DNA of 64,000 nucleotides from Pelobacter sp. (GTDB lineage Bacteria; Desulfobacterota; Desulfuromonadia; Geobacterales; Pseudopelobacteraceae), in contig JAVBXN010000016.1 of the NCBI GenBank assembly GCA_030824515.1, forward strand, positions 17,733-81,732, given 5' to 3'. Numbering within the stretch: position 1 is the first letter of the stretch; every line of letters begins with the position of its first letter. This document shows, piece by piece, positions 18,774 to 27,104 of the stretch. A program made the position numbers and the translations under genes. The notes beneath the pieces are model-generated. The model was not told the DNA's origin. It was given only the letters and a program-made list of their open reading frames with translations, and did not search any database.

Positions 18774-19721
18774 ATGACAAAGGATCTATGGCCGAAATGC
18801 AAGGGGCTGGCCGTACAGGGCGCTGTCAGGCAACAGATCGCCGAGGACGTAAACCGGCAGAAAAACAGGTCGCCGTACCCGGATGCGATAAACTTGCCCT
18901 TCAACCATGCCTGCATTTCAAGCGACTTCGAATTTCTCAAGAGCGACGACCGCCAACCGGCGGATGACAGCATCTGGGCCATCATCCAGGGCAACAACGT
19001 GGTGATCGTCGAAAGTGGCTCGGGCGCCGCTCTGCCGGCCGGACCGCTTCCGGAGTGGCTGGTCCACCATCAGCCTCCGTTCCTGATCGGCGCCTGGCAG
19101 GGCAAAGCGCTGTTTGCGATATCCGTCAGCGGCAGCCTGCAGTTGCAGCCGCCGTTCATCTCGGAACCGTTCAACTCCAATGCCGAGCGACTTGACATCC
19201 GCAGCCTGACCCTGGCGGGACTTGCCCGGCAGATCCTGCACTGGGAACTGCAGAGCCGGCACTGCCCACGCTGCGGCGCACAGACGGAACGTCTCAGCGG
19301 CAGTTGGGGCAAGCGTTGCGGATCATGCCGAAACGTTCATTTCCCCCATATCCACCCCTGCGCGATCATTCTGGTCAAGCATGGCGACAGACTCCTGCTG
19401 ACCCGCAAGGCGGAGTGGGTACCGGGCCGATACAGCCTGGTGGCCGGCTTCCTCGACTTCGGCGAATCGCTGGAGGAGTGCGCCATTCGTGAAGTGCGCG
19501 AAGAGACCGGCATAGAGATCTGCAATGTCCGTTATGTGGGGAGCCAGAACTGGCCCTTTCCGTCCCAGTTGATGGCCGGTTTTGTCGCCGACTATGCCGG
19601 GGGGGAAATCGCGGTTGACACCTCTGAACTGGAAGACGCACGCTGGTTCGGGATCGACGCCCTGCCCGCCCTGCCCCCGCTGAGGAGTATCGCCCGCTGG
19701 ATCATAGACAACTTCAAATAA
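18774..19721 (+). CDS. nudC: NAD(H) diphosphatase / Nudix hydrolase NudC
   Basis: 315 residues from the ATG at 18774 (GGAG 6 nt upstream). A zinc ribbon (HCPRCGAQTERL ... GKRCGSC) precedes the Nudix domain with box GFLDFGESLEECAIREVREE TGIEI split by family insertions, and the NADH-pyrophosphatase signature SQNWPFPSQLM follows. These together identify NudC, which hydrolyses NAD(H) and can remove NAD caps from RNA. Confidence 0.92.
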   Translation: MTKDLWPKCKGLAVQGAVRQQIAEDVNRQKNRSPYPDAINLPFNHACISSDFEFLKSDDRQPADDSIWAIIQGNNVVIVESGSGAALPAGPLPEWLVHHQPPFLIGAWQGKALFAISVSGSLQLQPPFISEPFNSNAERLDIRSLTLAGLARQILHWELQSRHCPRCGAQTERLSGSWGKRCGSCRNVHFPHIHPCAIILVKHGDRLLLTRKAEWVPGRYSLVAGFLDFGESLEECAIREVREETGIEICNVRYVGSQNWPFPSQLMAGFVADYAGGEIAVDTSELEDARWFGIDALPALPPLRSIARWIIDNFK

Positions 19722-19866
19722 ACCCTGTCGCACCCTAAATGAGGCATGCCTACCGGCCGTAACACCCCGGCAACCCCTGATTCCGGCAGTATAGGCAACG
19801 GCACGCTCCTTGCGGTGCACAGTTACCATGAAGCATGCATCGCAACTCCGCCCAAGGAGGCTGAAA

Positions 19867-21669
19867 GTGAAACGTATAATATGGATATGCCTGTTGCTGT
19901 TGATCGTCCCGGCATTGTCACCGGCCTCGGTCATCGGACCGGCCAGGATCAGAATGGTGGATGGGGATGTGATGTTCCGCTCGCCCGACTCCGGGGAATG
20001 GCTGCCGGCAGCCGTCAACACTCCGCTTGACGAGGGAGACGCGCTCTGGTGCCCCGAAAATGCCCGGGTCGAGATCCAGCTGGCCGACGGCAGCTTGGTC
20101 AGGCTGGACGAAGGTTCCCAACTGGACCTGCTGGCCAACGAGGATCAGTTCACCCACCTGCACCTGGCCAGCGGCAGGGCCTATGTCAGGACAGACAAGG
20201 CCGCCACCGCCAACTCACTCCAGATCGATGCCGACGACACCACCGTCCTGCCGGACGCTCGCACCAGGTTGCGCATCGATATCCTGCCAGATAACCAGGA
20301 GGATGTTTCAATATTCAAGGGATCGGCCTATGTGGAAGGCAACGGCAGCCGCTCCAGGGTCCGCGCCGGGGAGCACATCGCGCTGGAAGAGGGACATAAC
20401 GAGCTGCTCTCGCTCAATCCCCCCGACAGCTGGGAATACTGGAACATGGAGCGGGACCGGGAACGGTCGCGGGCGGCCAGGGCAGAGTCGCCTCTTCCCG
20501 AAGAGCTGCGTGGCTATTCCGGCGAGCTGGACTCCAACGGCAGCTGGGTGCGCGTCCCCGAATACGGCATGGTCTGGCGTCCGACCGTGATCATCTCCAA
20601 CGACTGGGCGCCCTATCGCAGCGGACGCTGGATCTGGAAAGGCAGTGACTATGTCTGGATTTCCTCCGAAAACTGGGGCTGGATTCCCTACCATTACGGA
20701 CGCTGGGCAGTAGTCAGCGGCTTCGGCTGGTGCTGGGTGCCCCCTGCCCGCGGTGATGTGTACTGGGGTCCCGGCTATGTGGGCTGGTACCGCACCGGCA
20801 ATCACGTCGGCTGGACTCCGCTGGCGCCCGGCGAACAATTCTACGGCCGCAGACACTACGGCCGTCACAGCGTCAACGTAACCACAACCACCGTCAACAC
20901 CGGGAACATTGCATACAGGAACCGTAATGTGCGTGGCGGAATGACTGTCGTGCCACAGAACGATTTTCTCAGGGGAATAATGGTTTCACAGTCCGCTTCC
21001 GGCAACGCTTCGCTTTCGATCTCGGTCTCGGCCGGCAGTCCCCGCATCCAGCCGCTGAGGGAGACTCGCATGCCGATAGTCAAGCAGACCCCGCCAAGGG
21101 TTGCTCCTCCCCGAACCGACTATCGTGACAATCGTGAATTACGCCAGAGATTCCCGCGCCTGACTCCGGAGGCGGATGCACGCCACAGGCCGCAGCAAAC
21201 GTTACCCGCTGCAACAGAAAACAACACCAGGGGAATAAAGGTCCGTCAACCGGCCACGACTCCGACTGACCAACGTCCGCCCGCCACGGTCCAACCCCAG
21301 GCAGCTCCACAACAGCGTCCTGACCGCCGACGGTTGCCTCCGCAGAATGACGTTCAACCCGCGCCGCCGGTTTCAGGAGTTGCTCCCCGGCAAATTGAAC
21401 AACCCAGACCGGCTCCGACAGCAACAAGCGGAGGTTCCCCGCAAGTGGCCACTCCGCCACGCACGGAACGGCGTCAGGGTGTCAAGGCGCCGCCACCGGC
21501 AACAACGCAACCGGCCCCCGCGGCGCAGCGGGTCGAACAACCGCGACCGGAATCGCAACGCGGCGGACTGAAAGAGAAAAAAGTCTGGAGAGTAGTTGCT
21601 CCGGATGACAGCAGGGAGCAGAACCAGAAGGAAAAGGGGCTCAAAGAGAGGGAACGCCGGGAAAGATAG
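19867..21669 (+). CDS. Exported FecR-domain / DUF6600-like Trp-rich protein with Pro-rich tail
   Basis: 600 residues from the GTG at 19867, chosen for AAGGAGG 7 nt upstream. A signal peptide (KRIIWICLLLLIVPALSPAS) is followed by a FecR-like domain (VDGDVMFRSPDSGEW ... LDEGDALWCPENARVEIQLADGS is the recognisable stretch), a Trp/Tyr-rich region (WVRVPEYGMVWRPT, YRSGRWIWKGSDYVW, GWIPYHYGRWAV) of the DUF6600 type, and a ~200-residue disordered Pro/Gln/Arg-rich tail ending in a Lys/Glu/Arg block. Function unknown; a periplasmic envelope role is inferred. A terminator follows. Confidence 0.75.
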   Translation: MKRIIWICLLLLIVPALSPASVIGPARIRMVDGDVMFRSPDSGEWLPAAVNTPLDEGDALWCPENARVEIQLADGSLVRLDEGSQLDLLANEDQFTHLHLASGRAYVRTDKAATANSLQIDADDTTVLPDARTRLRIDILPDNQEDVSIFKGSAYVEGNGSRSRVRAGEHIALEEGHNELLSLNPPDSWEYWNMERDRERSRAARAESPLPEELRGYSGELDSNGSWVRVPEYGMVWRPTVIISNDWAPYRSGRWIWKGSDYVWISSENWGWIPYHYGRWAVVSGFGWCWVPPARGDVYWGPGYVGWYRTGNHVGWTPLAPGEQFYGRRHYGRHSVNVTTTTVNTGNIAYRNRNVRGGMTVVPQNDFLRGIMVSQSASGNASLSISVSAGSPRIQPLRETRMPIVKQTPPRVAPPRTDYRDNRELRQRFPRLTPEADARHRPQQTLPAATENNTRGIKVRQPATTPTDQRPPATVQPQAAPQQRPDRRRLPPQNDVQPAPPVSGVAPRQIEQPRPAPTATSGGSPQVATPPRTERRQGVKAPPPATTQPAPAAQRVEQPRPESQRGGLKEKKVWRVVAPDDSREQNQKEKGLKERERRER

Positions 21670-21677
21670 GATAAAGT

Positions 21678-21706
21678 AAGGGCGGCAGCGGGAATGCCGC
21701 CCTTTT
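21678..21706 (+). terminator. Rho-independent terminator
   Basis: Stem AAGGGCGGCA / TGCCGCCCTT with a 7-nt loop and a short T-run, 9 bp after the FecR-protein stop. With A residues at its other side it may also serve the minus-strand small gene that ends at 21740. Confidence 0.85.
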
Positions 21707-21739
21707 CATGTAAACACGATCATGACCGGGTTGAACGGA

Positions 21740-21910
21740 TCAAAGTTCATTGCGATACCTGATCAGCAGGTAAAAACATCCGACCCCGCCGACTCCCATC
21801 AGCAGGTCCCTGACCCATGGAATCGGCAACTCCAGCATCGAATATACAACCGGGTCGAGAATGGCCGTGGTCAACAGGCCGACCGCTCCCCAGTTAAGCA
21901 GTTTTTTCAT
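21740..21910 (-). CDS. Small membrane protein, 56 aa
   Basis: A short frame beginning MKKLLNWGAVGLLTTAILDP, containing a second hydrophobic stretch (DLLMGVGGVGCFYLLI) and ending RYRNEL. GGAGA lies 8 nt upstream of the ATG. Two hydrophobic segments suggest an integral membrane peptide. Codon usage matches the neighbours. It lies 56 bp downstream of the kinase-like gene on the same strand. No family recognised. Confidence 0.55.
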   Translation of the reverse strand: MKKLLNWGAVGLLTTAILDPVVYSMLELPIPWVRDLLMGVGGVGCFYLLIRYRNEL

Positions 21911-21966
21911 TCGGCCGGTCTCCGGACTAATGGATTTTGTCGCATGTTCACTGAAGGTAGCGCTGA

Positions 21967-22596
21967 TCAGAGGAGCCGGTTGACAAACTTGAGCGCCTCA
22001 GCCGTAATCACCTCGTCCGGATTGGCGACAGTGATGATTCCGACCTTGTCCGCCGGCAGCTTTGCCAGCTCCTTTTTATAGCAGGCGGCCTGCAGATGGA
22101 GGTCATCAGGAGAGAACAGTCCTTCGAATCGCGCACCCAGCTGATCCAGAACAATCTCCGGAGCCTGATCCAGGTAAATGGTCAGGTCAGGGGCGATCTC
22201 ACCCCCGAAGTTCAAGCCGCGGGCGCGGGCCTCGAGGCCGTCGAACCCCTCACCGTACCAGTCGTGCCCCTTGATCGCGGTGTAGGCGATCGAAGCCAGC
22301 GTGAAGTTCTTGCACAGCACTATTTTCCCGCAACGTATCTCATCGCGGATCACGCTGCAGGCCCTGGCCCGGGATGCCAGTTCGTAAAAGAAATCGGGCT
22401 TGAAAAGACCGTAGCGCCAGCCGCAGTCCATATCCTGCGCACCCATCAAAATTGCGCGGCCGGTATCGGGACTGTCGATCTCGTATACCTCCCGCCCCTG
22501 GCGCATCAGCGCCTCGCGCAGATTTTCGGCCAGCTTGACCGCATACCTGCCGGTACCGTAGATACCTTCGATAACCACCAGTTTTCCTGTTTTCAT
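21967..22596 (-). CDS. Thymidylate-kinase-like protein with altered P-loop
   Basis: 209 residues with the overall Tmk plan: VVIEGIYGTGRYAVKLAENL at the N-terminus, then DSPDTGRAIL, LASRARACSVIRDEIRCGKI, LCKNFTLASIAYTAIKG, and PDLTIYLDQAPEIVLDQL. In true Tmk the P-loop is GIDGSGKST; here Lys and Ser/Thr are replaced by Arg-Tyr, so nucleotide phosphoryl transfer may be lost or changed. The LID-type region is present but unusual. The gene is alone with a small membrane-protein gene downstream. A regulatory or divergent kinase role is possible. Confidence 0.7.
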   Translation of the reverse strand: MKTGKLVVIEGIYGTGRYAVKLAENLREALMRQGREVYEIDSPDTGRAILMGAQDMDCGWRYGLFKPDFFYELASRARACSVIRDEIRCGKIVLCKNFTLASIAYTAIKGHDWYGEGFDGLEARARGLNFGGEIAPDLTIYLDQAPEIVLDQLGARFEGLFSPDDLHLQAACYKKELAKLPADKVGIITVANPDEVITAEALKFVNRLL

Positions 22597-22816
22597 GGCA
22601 TTCCCTTTCTGTCGGTCTCATGACGGCGGTACAGACCACGTCATGAATATCTGTTTACATTCAGGAGTATACCACACAATAACCGCATCTGTTGTGACAG
22701 GGGTAAGATATGAGCCGGCTATGCTATTCAGACACCTGTGCGCACAAAAAACAGTTGAAATTATTACCGATAAGGTAGAAGTTAATTAAACAGTCAAATA
22801 TCTTTTGGGAGTGATT

Positions 22817-23137
22817 ATGCGCGTTTATTTTGAGATCATGATAATTCTTCCCCTGCTGGTCATGTGCTATCAGCTGTACTGCTTCTCGGTCAACAGTGTT
22901 GGAAGGGAAAAACAGGAGAGGTGCCAGAGCCTGGGGATCACATTCATGACGTTCGGCATCGTTGCCATGGCCTTGAAATCGGCTCCATTGGCATTTTTCG
23001 GACTGATTCTGATGATGTTCGGTTTCCGTTTGCTTGCCAAAGGCCTCGACCGCATGGACAAGACCACGTTCATTGACCAGTACCAGGATGACAACCCGAT
23101 TGAGCAAGGTAGTATCGGTAAAAAAATCGATGAGTAA
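22817..23137 (+). CDS. Conserved-looking small membrane protein, 106 aa
   Basis: Start ATG at 22817 with GGGAG 5 nt upstream; a TTG further up gives no RBS. Two hydrophobic helices (EIMIILPLLVMCYQLYCF and MTFGIVAMALKSAPLAFFGL) are followed by a charged tail (DRMDKTTFIDQYQDDNP). No motif suggests a function. It stands alone between the divergent kinase-like and convergent HIT genes. Confidence 0.55.
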   Translation: MRVYFEIMIILPLLVMCYQLYCFSVNSVGREKQERCQSLGITFMTFGIVAMALKSAPLAFFGLILMMFGFRLLAKGLDRMDKTTFIDQYQDDNPIEQGSIGKKIDE

Positions 23138-23191
23138 TACGTTTGCAGTGACTGTCCGCCATTTCACTACATTCCTGTCGGATAGTGCCGG

Positions 23192-23536
23192 TCAATAGGG
23201 CCGCAACTGAGCACCGCAGCCGATATGCCAGTGAAGGTGTTTGGAGGACTGGTATTCCCCCAGGTTGGTGTAGACCCGGCAGGCTCCGAAACGGTTCATG
23301 AAGTCCGCCGCGATCATCCTGGCTGTCCGCATCAGCTCCAGCAGCAATTCGTCGTCGGCCTCGGTCATGGTAAGCAACGACTCGATATGCCGTTTGGGAA
23401 GCAGCACTACATGGTTTTCCCAGAGCGGGTTGGTGTGGTGAAAGGCAAAGACCTGTTCGTTTTCGAAGTACACCGGCACGTCAAGCTGGCGCTTCAGGAT
23501 CTTCTCGCAATAATAATCACAGGTGGATATGGTCAT
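23192..23536 (-). CDS. HIT-family hydrolase
   Basis: About 114 residues; the ATG at 23536 is used, the frame being open to a TTG at 23578. The HIT signature is HLHWHIGCG near the C-terminus (histidine triad H-x-H-x-H), with ENHVVLLPKRHIESLLTM and FGACRVYTNLGEYQSSKHL upstream. HIT proteins hydrolyse nucleotide phosphoesters or phosphoramidates. A second HIT gene is at 28.3 kb. The extreme C-terminus is short (GAQLRPY). Confidence 0.85.
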   Translation of the reverse strand: MTISTCDYYCEKILKRQLDVPVYFENEQVFAFHHTNPLWENHVVLLPKRHIESLLTMTEADDELLLELMRTARMIAADFMNRFGACRVYTNLGEYQSSKHLHWHIGCGAQLRPY

Positions 23537-23607
23537 AAGTAACTGGTATCTCCTCTGCTGATCTGTGTTCCTGTTCAAATTCCGGCGGATGACATTGAAT
23601 TGCGGCT

Positions 23608-24846
23608 CTAGAGACTGTCCGGCCTGCCCTGGAGCAGCTTGAGGAAATCGATGCTGACCCGTTGCCGCTCCTCCTGCAGTTTGAAGCCCCGTTTCACGAC
23701 CTCCGTTTCGATCTCCTTCATATGCAGCGCCCCCCAGGGAATCACTACGGTATCGTAACGTTCGAGCGCCTGGTCGAGATGGCGGATCACGGCCAGGTTG
23801 CGACGGTGCAGGATGTCCTCCATGATAACGGCATGCATTTCCTGGGTGATGTTCTTCTCTCCCCAGGAGTTGAGCGCCACCACCCCCTTGATGAAGGATG
23901 GGCTCGTGCTGAGATGCTTGCCGACCGCATCGAGAAAGAGGAGTGTCGGCGGACGGAAGGCACTCACATCCACATCCGCCCTGAGGATATCGGGCTGATT
24001 TGCGGTTTTGCGAGCCTCTTCACCCAGTAAATTGGGACGGGGCGACTCGAACTCTTCTTCCTCGATCAGCCGGCCTCGGAAACGCATCTCCTGCTGGGAA
24101 ACCAGCCCCAGAAAACCGGCCACCTTGCCGTAATCGATCCTGTTACGCAACAGGTTACCGGCATCGCTGACCCCTTCGGCCAGTACCACGATCCTGCCAG
24201 CAGCGATCGAACCGCTCAGTTCGTCGTAATATTCCCGGTTGCCCACATGGATCATCGCCGCCAGCCGGATCGTGCGGTTGTCGCGCCGATAGACCCGCTC
24301 GGTCATCCGCAGCCCGCCCGGCTCAAGACGCATGAAGCCCGCGGTATGCCCGGCCATGTAAGCATCCGCGCTGGAAAGCAGGTACATCGCCAGGACCAGC
24401 GGTACAACCGCCAGGCTTGCCGCGCAGTAGAGCAGTGTGTTCCTGAGGCTGAAAAACGGGGCGGCGAACAGCTCCGGGGGCATCGTCAGTGAGCGCTGCC
24501 CGCAGTTGCGGAAGTAGCGCAGCGGGAGCATGCCGAGCAGGACCTGAACGGCGGCCGCAAGCAGCCCGAATGCCCGCACATCAGCGAGCGCAGGAAAAAG
24601 CCAGGTGAACAACGGCCAGAAGAGGGTAAAGGCAATCAGCGGCAGAAAAACCCGCTTCGGCAGGCGCCGATCGATGCCGAGGCTGAAATAGAGCGGAACA
24701 GCCATGATGATCACTGCGCCGGCCAGGAAAAGCCTCAACCCGGTAAAGGGAGCCAGCGGTGAAAGCAGCGGTATAAGCTCGTCCACCAGGGAAAAACCGC
24801 CATCGGCAATAAACAGGATCAGGAACAGGTTGGCAAAAGATCGCAT
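23608..24846 (-). CDS. Membrane protein with TraB/GumN-like domain
   Basis: 412 residues. The first ~170 carry five or so hydrophobic helices, followed by a soluble domain with AAMIHVGNREYYDELSGSIA, IVVLAEGVSDAGN, ... and a C-terminal YDTVVIPWGALHMKEIETEV. The paired histidine/glutamate motifs (HVGNxxYY, EGV and WGALHM) resemble the TraB/PrgY/GumN superfamily of putative metal-dependent hydrolases. Fusion to an N-terminal membrane block is less common. Function unknown; membrane location inferred. Confidence 0.65.
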   Translation of the reverse strand: MRSFANLFLILFIADGGFSLVDELIPLLSPLAPFTGLRLFLAGAVIIMAVPLYFSLGIDRRLPKRVFLPLIAFTLFWPLFTWLFPALADVRAFGLLAAAVQVLLGMLPLRYFRNCGQRSLTMPPELFAAPFFSLRNTLLYCAASLAVVPLVLAMYLLSSADAYMAGHTAGFMRLEPGGLRMTERVYRRDNRTIRLAAMIHVGNREYYDELSGSIAAGRIVVLAEGVSDAGNLLRNRIDYGKVAGFLGLVSQQEMRFRGRLIEEEEFESPRPNLLGEEARKTANQPDILRADVDVSAFRPPTLLFLDAVGKHLSTSPSFIKGVVALNSWGEKNITQEMHAVIMEDILHRRNLAVIRHLDQALERYDTVVIPWGALHMKEIETEVVKRGFKLQEERQRVSIDFLKLLQGRPDSL

Positions 24847-24935
24847 CGGTTATTTTCCAGGTTCAATATAATAGTGACTAACAAAATATCCGGTTATGTA
24901 CAACTTCACCGGACATTGCGTCCGGCAGGGCGTCA

Positions 24936-25364
24936 TCATCCACGCATCTTCCCATCCGGCGCCGTCGGCAGAGAGTGGAGATAAAGCGTGATGCCGATAG
25001 CAATGGCCGCCAGTAGCGCCTTCAACCAGAACTGCTGCGCGAACAGGAATATGGAAAGCGGAAACGATACCCATACCATACCGATCGCGGCTCTTTTCGC
25101 TCTGACGGGAATACCCGCCCCGCTCAGGTAATCCCGCACCAACGGTCCCAGGCGGTTGTGCTCAACCAGCCAGCGATGGAAGCGTTCCGAACTTCTGGCA
25201 AAGCAGGCTGCCGCCAGCAGCAACAAGGGCACCGTCGGCACCAGTGGCAGAAAAATCCCGACAACGCCCACCGCCACGGCAATCCAGCCGCAGGCTATCA
25301 GCAGCCAGCGCAGGAAAGCATTCGATACATGTTTATTGTCCGGTGCCTGATTTTTCAGCGGCAT
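24936..25364 (-). CDS. YbaN-type (DUF454) membrane protein
   Basis: 142 residues. Core: LLIACGWIAVAVGVVGIFLP, LVPTVPLLLLAAACFARSSE, RFHRWLVEHNRLGPLVRDY and GIPVRAKRAAIGMVWVSFPLS, all typical of DUF454/YbaN. Three to four membrane segments are predicted. Function is not established in the family. Located 89 bp from the TraB-like gene on the same strand. Confidence 0.88.
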   Translation of the reverse strand: MPLKNQAPDNKHVSNAFLRWLLIACGWIAVAVGVVGIFLPLVPTVPLLLLAAACFARSSERFHRWLVEHNRLGPLVRDYLSGAGIPVRAKRAAIGMVWVSFPLSIFLFAQQFWLKALLAAIAIGITLYLHSLPTAPDGKMRG

Positions 25365-25569
25365 GATTCCAATTCCCTGTGATGATAACAGTTCCGGCCG
25401 GATGGAAATGAAAACATCTTTTCGGTATTATTCAAAGTGGTTTTTATCTCGCAAATTGATTATAAACATACTCGTTCGAATTCCATCATCCGGGTCTGTC
25501 CGGCTCATGCCGGCCTGAAGCGCAGAAAACCGGCGCTTTAACAACATACCACTATTCACAAGGCAGGTT

Positions 25570-25929
25570 ATGCATAAATTCCTTTTCAGTCTCAGATTGA
25601 TCTTGATGCTCCTCACGTTGGCTATTGCCGCCGGATGCACCAACCAGGCCATGAACTCGGTGATTGCATCATGGCAGAACCAGCCGGTTTCCGAAGTCAT
25701 CGCCGATTGGGGACAGCCCTCCGAAGAACTCCGGGTCTCGGGGAAACACCTGTTCATCTGGAGCACATACGACGGCATACTTTCCCCGCCTCACTCCCCC
25801 TCTCCCTCTTCACTACGCGACACCAACAACTGCATAAGACTGCTGGGGGTGGACAGGAGCGGCAAGGTCATCTCGGGAGCTTGGGAAGGGAGCAACTGCC
25901 CGGGGCTGTTCTCCGACTGGAGCAGATAG
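25570..25929 (+). CDS. Small lipoprotein
   Basis: 119 residues with a lipoprotein signal (LRLILMLLTLAIAAGC, Cys at residue ~23) and a mature part reading SVIASWQNQPVSEVIADWG, then PSEELRVSGKHLFIWSTYDG and a C-terminal disulfide-capable pair (NNCIRLLG ... GSNCPGLF). Expected to be outer-membrane anchored. The mature domain is vaguely BamE/SmpA-like in length and in its W-x-GxP pattern, but I do not claim that identity. Lies just before the 64-bp repeat. Confidence 0.65.
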   Translation: MHKFLFSLRLILMLLTLAIAAGCTNQAMNSVIASWQNQPVSEVIADWGQPSEELRVSGKHLFIWSTYDGILSPPHSPSPSSLRDTNNCIRLLGVDRSGKVISGAWEGSNCPGLFSDWSR

Positions 25930-25934
25930 CAGGA

Positions 25935-25998
25935 CGCCTGATCAACTCATTTCCTTTTCCAGTAGGGAGCCTTATCGGGCATGATCCAGCGCACGCCG
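25935..25998. repeat. 64-bp direct repeat, left copy (attachment-site-like)
   Basis: Identical by eye to 28260-28323. On the minus strand it encodes the last codons of the HIT protein (GVRWIMPDKAPYWKRK stop), here without the rest of the gene. With the right copy it brackets a ~2.26 kb AT-rich segment, the layout left when an element integrates into, and regenerates, a gene 3' end. Confidence 0.85.
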
Positions 25999-26048
25999 GA
26001 ACGGCATACTCTTTCACAGTCTCACCGTCAAACTTATTAATAATGGTA

Positions 26049-26092
26049 CAATTGGCACTCTACATCGTACGTTAAGTACGCAGTGCCAATTG
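26049..26092. promoter_or_regulatory. Perfect inverted repeat overlapping the leader of response regulator 1
   Basis: CAATTGGCACT (26049-26059) pairs with AGTGCCAATTG (26082-26092), and inside it CGTAC pairs with GTACG around GTTAA. The right arm ends 3 nt before the RBS (AAAGGAG) of the gene at 26110, so the hairpin could control translation, or the dyad could be an operator for a repressor. It sits inside the islet. Confidence 0.7.
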
Positions 26093-26109
26093 TTGAAAGG
26101 AGAGTAAAT

Positions 26110-26523
26110 ATGAAACGTTACCTGATCGTAGAAGATGATGAGATGACTCGTCTTATGCTCCAAGATGTTCTGTCTGAATTTGCTCCTTGTGATATTGCTG
26201 ACAATGGCATGGAAGCTTTAATTCTTTTTGAGAATGCCTTGATTGGAGGAAATCCCTATAGCTTGTTGTGCGTTGACTTAATCATGCCTGCGATGAATGG
26301 GCTTGCGTTTATCAGGAGAGTAAAAGAAATTGAGAAGACACATATTTCAGATGGTAAGCTTTGTTCCAAGATATTTGTAATTACTTCGAGTGACTCAGCA
26401 TGGGATAAAGCGGATCTCTTGCTGGAAAATTTATGTGATGACTATATTGTTAAACCTTTCGACAGAAGTTCACTAATAGCCAACCTATATAAGAATGATT
26501 TGGTTAATAACTATCTAGTATAA
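26110..26523 (+). CDS. Single-domain response regulator (CheY-like)
   Basis: 137 residues, a receiver domain only: acidic pocket VEDDEM, phosphoacceptor Asp56 in CVDLIMPAMNG, switch Ser in VITSSDSAWD and Lys in IVKPFD. No output domain. RBS AAAGGAG 7 nt upstream. Markedly AT-rich compared with the flanking ~58% GC genes, consistent with transfer. No histidine kinase is encoded in the islet, so its partner is elsewhere. Preceded by a strong inverted repeat. Confidence 0.88.
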   Translation: MKRYLIVEDDEMTRLMLQDVLSEFAPCDIADNGMEALILFENALIGGNPYSLLCVDLIMPAMNGLAFIRRVKEIEKTHISDGKLCSKIFVITSSDSAWDKADLLLENLCDDYIVKPFDRSSLIANLYKNDLVNNYLV

Positions 26524-26691
26524 CTATACTTTACTGTGTTACTCTCTCAGCATGCCTCAGATGCCCAAGCAATAATTAAATTGTTCATTAAAATACAAAG
26601 CTGTATTTTTACCTTCATTGCAGGTAATAAATGGCTACGTTCTCAGTCGACATGGTTTAATCAATAAAACTTACAGGAGGGAGTGTCCGTT

Positions 26692-27090
26692 GTGAGAAGC
26701 CTCGTAGTTGACGATGATGAACTTTCCCGCACGATGTGCCAAGAAATACTTTCTTCTAAATTTGACTGTGATGTAGCTTCAAACGGAGAAGAGGCGGTTT
26801 ACTTGTTTTCAAAAGCACTGTCTGAGATGAATCCTTATCATTTGATTTTTATGGATTTGACCATGCCTATCTGCAATGGTCATTATGCCATTGCAGAGAT
26901 CAGGTCTATTGAAAACGAGTTCGATATATCTAATACCGATAAAGTCAAAATTTTCATGTTAACTGCATCGGATGACTCCCAAACAGTCATGAAGTCTTAT
27001 TATAATGGTTGTACATCTTACATCGTAAAACCAATAGACAAAAACAAGATCATTCAAATACTTAAGAACTTCAAGTCAATAAAGGACTGA
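26692..27090 (+). CDS. Single-domain response regulator (CheY-like)
   Basis: About 132 residues. Acidic pocket VDDDEL, phosphoacceptor in FMDLTMPICNG, switch Thr in MLTASDDS, Lys in IVKPID; a complete receiver with no output domain. The GTG at 26692 is chosen because AGGAGG (26675-26680) is 11 nt away; the GTG at 26683 is too close. It resembles the preceding receiver in layout and both are AT-rich; they may be an old tandem duplication. Partner kinase not in the window. Confidence 0.82.
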   Translation: MRSLVVDDDELSRTMCQEILSSKFDCDVASNGEEAVYLFSKALSEMNPYHLIFMDLTMPICNGHYAIAEIRSIENEFDISNTDKVKIFMLTASDDSQTVMKSYYNGCTSYIVKPIDKNKIIQILKNFKSIKD

Positions 27091-27104
27091 GTTGTCGGTT
27101 GCTT

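Noticed and set aside
26541..26680. Possible third small gene between the two receivers
   Set aside because: No frame longer than 30 codons with an RBS; only AT-rich sequence.
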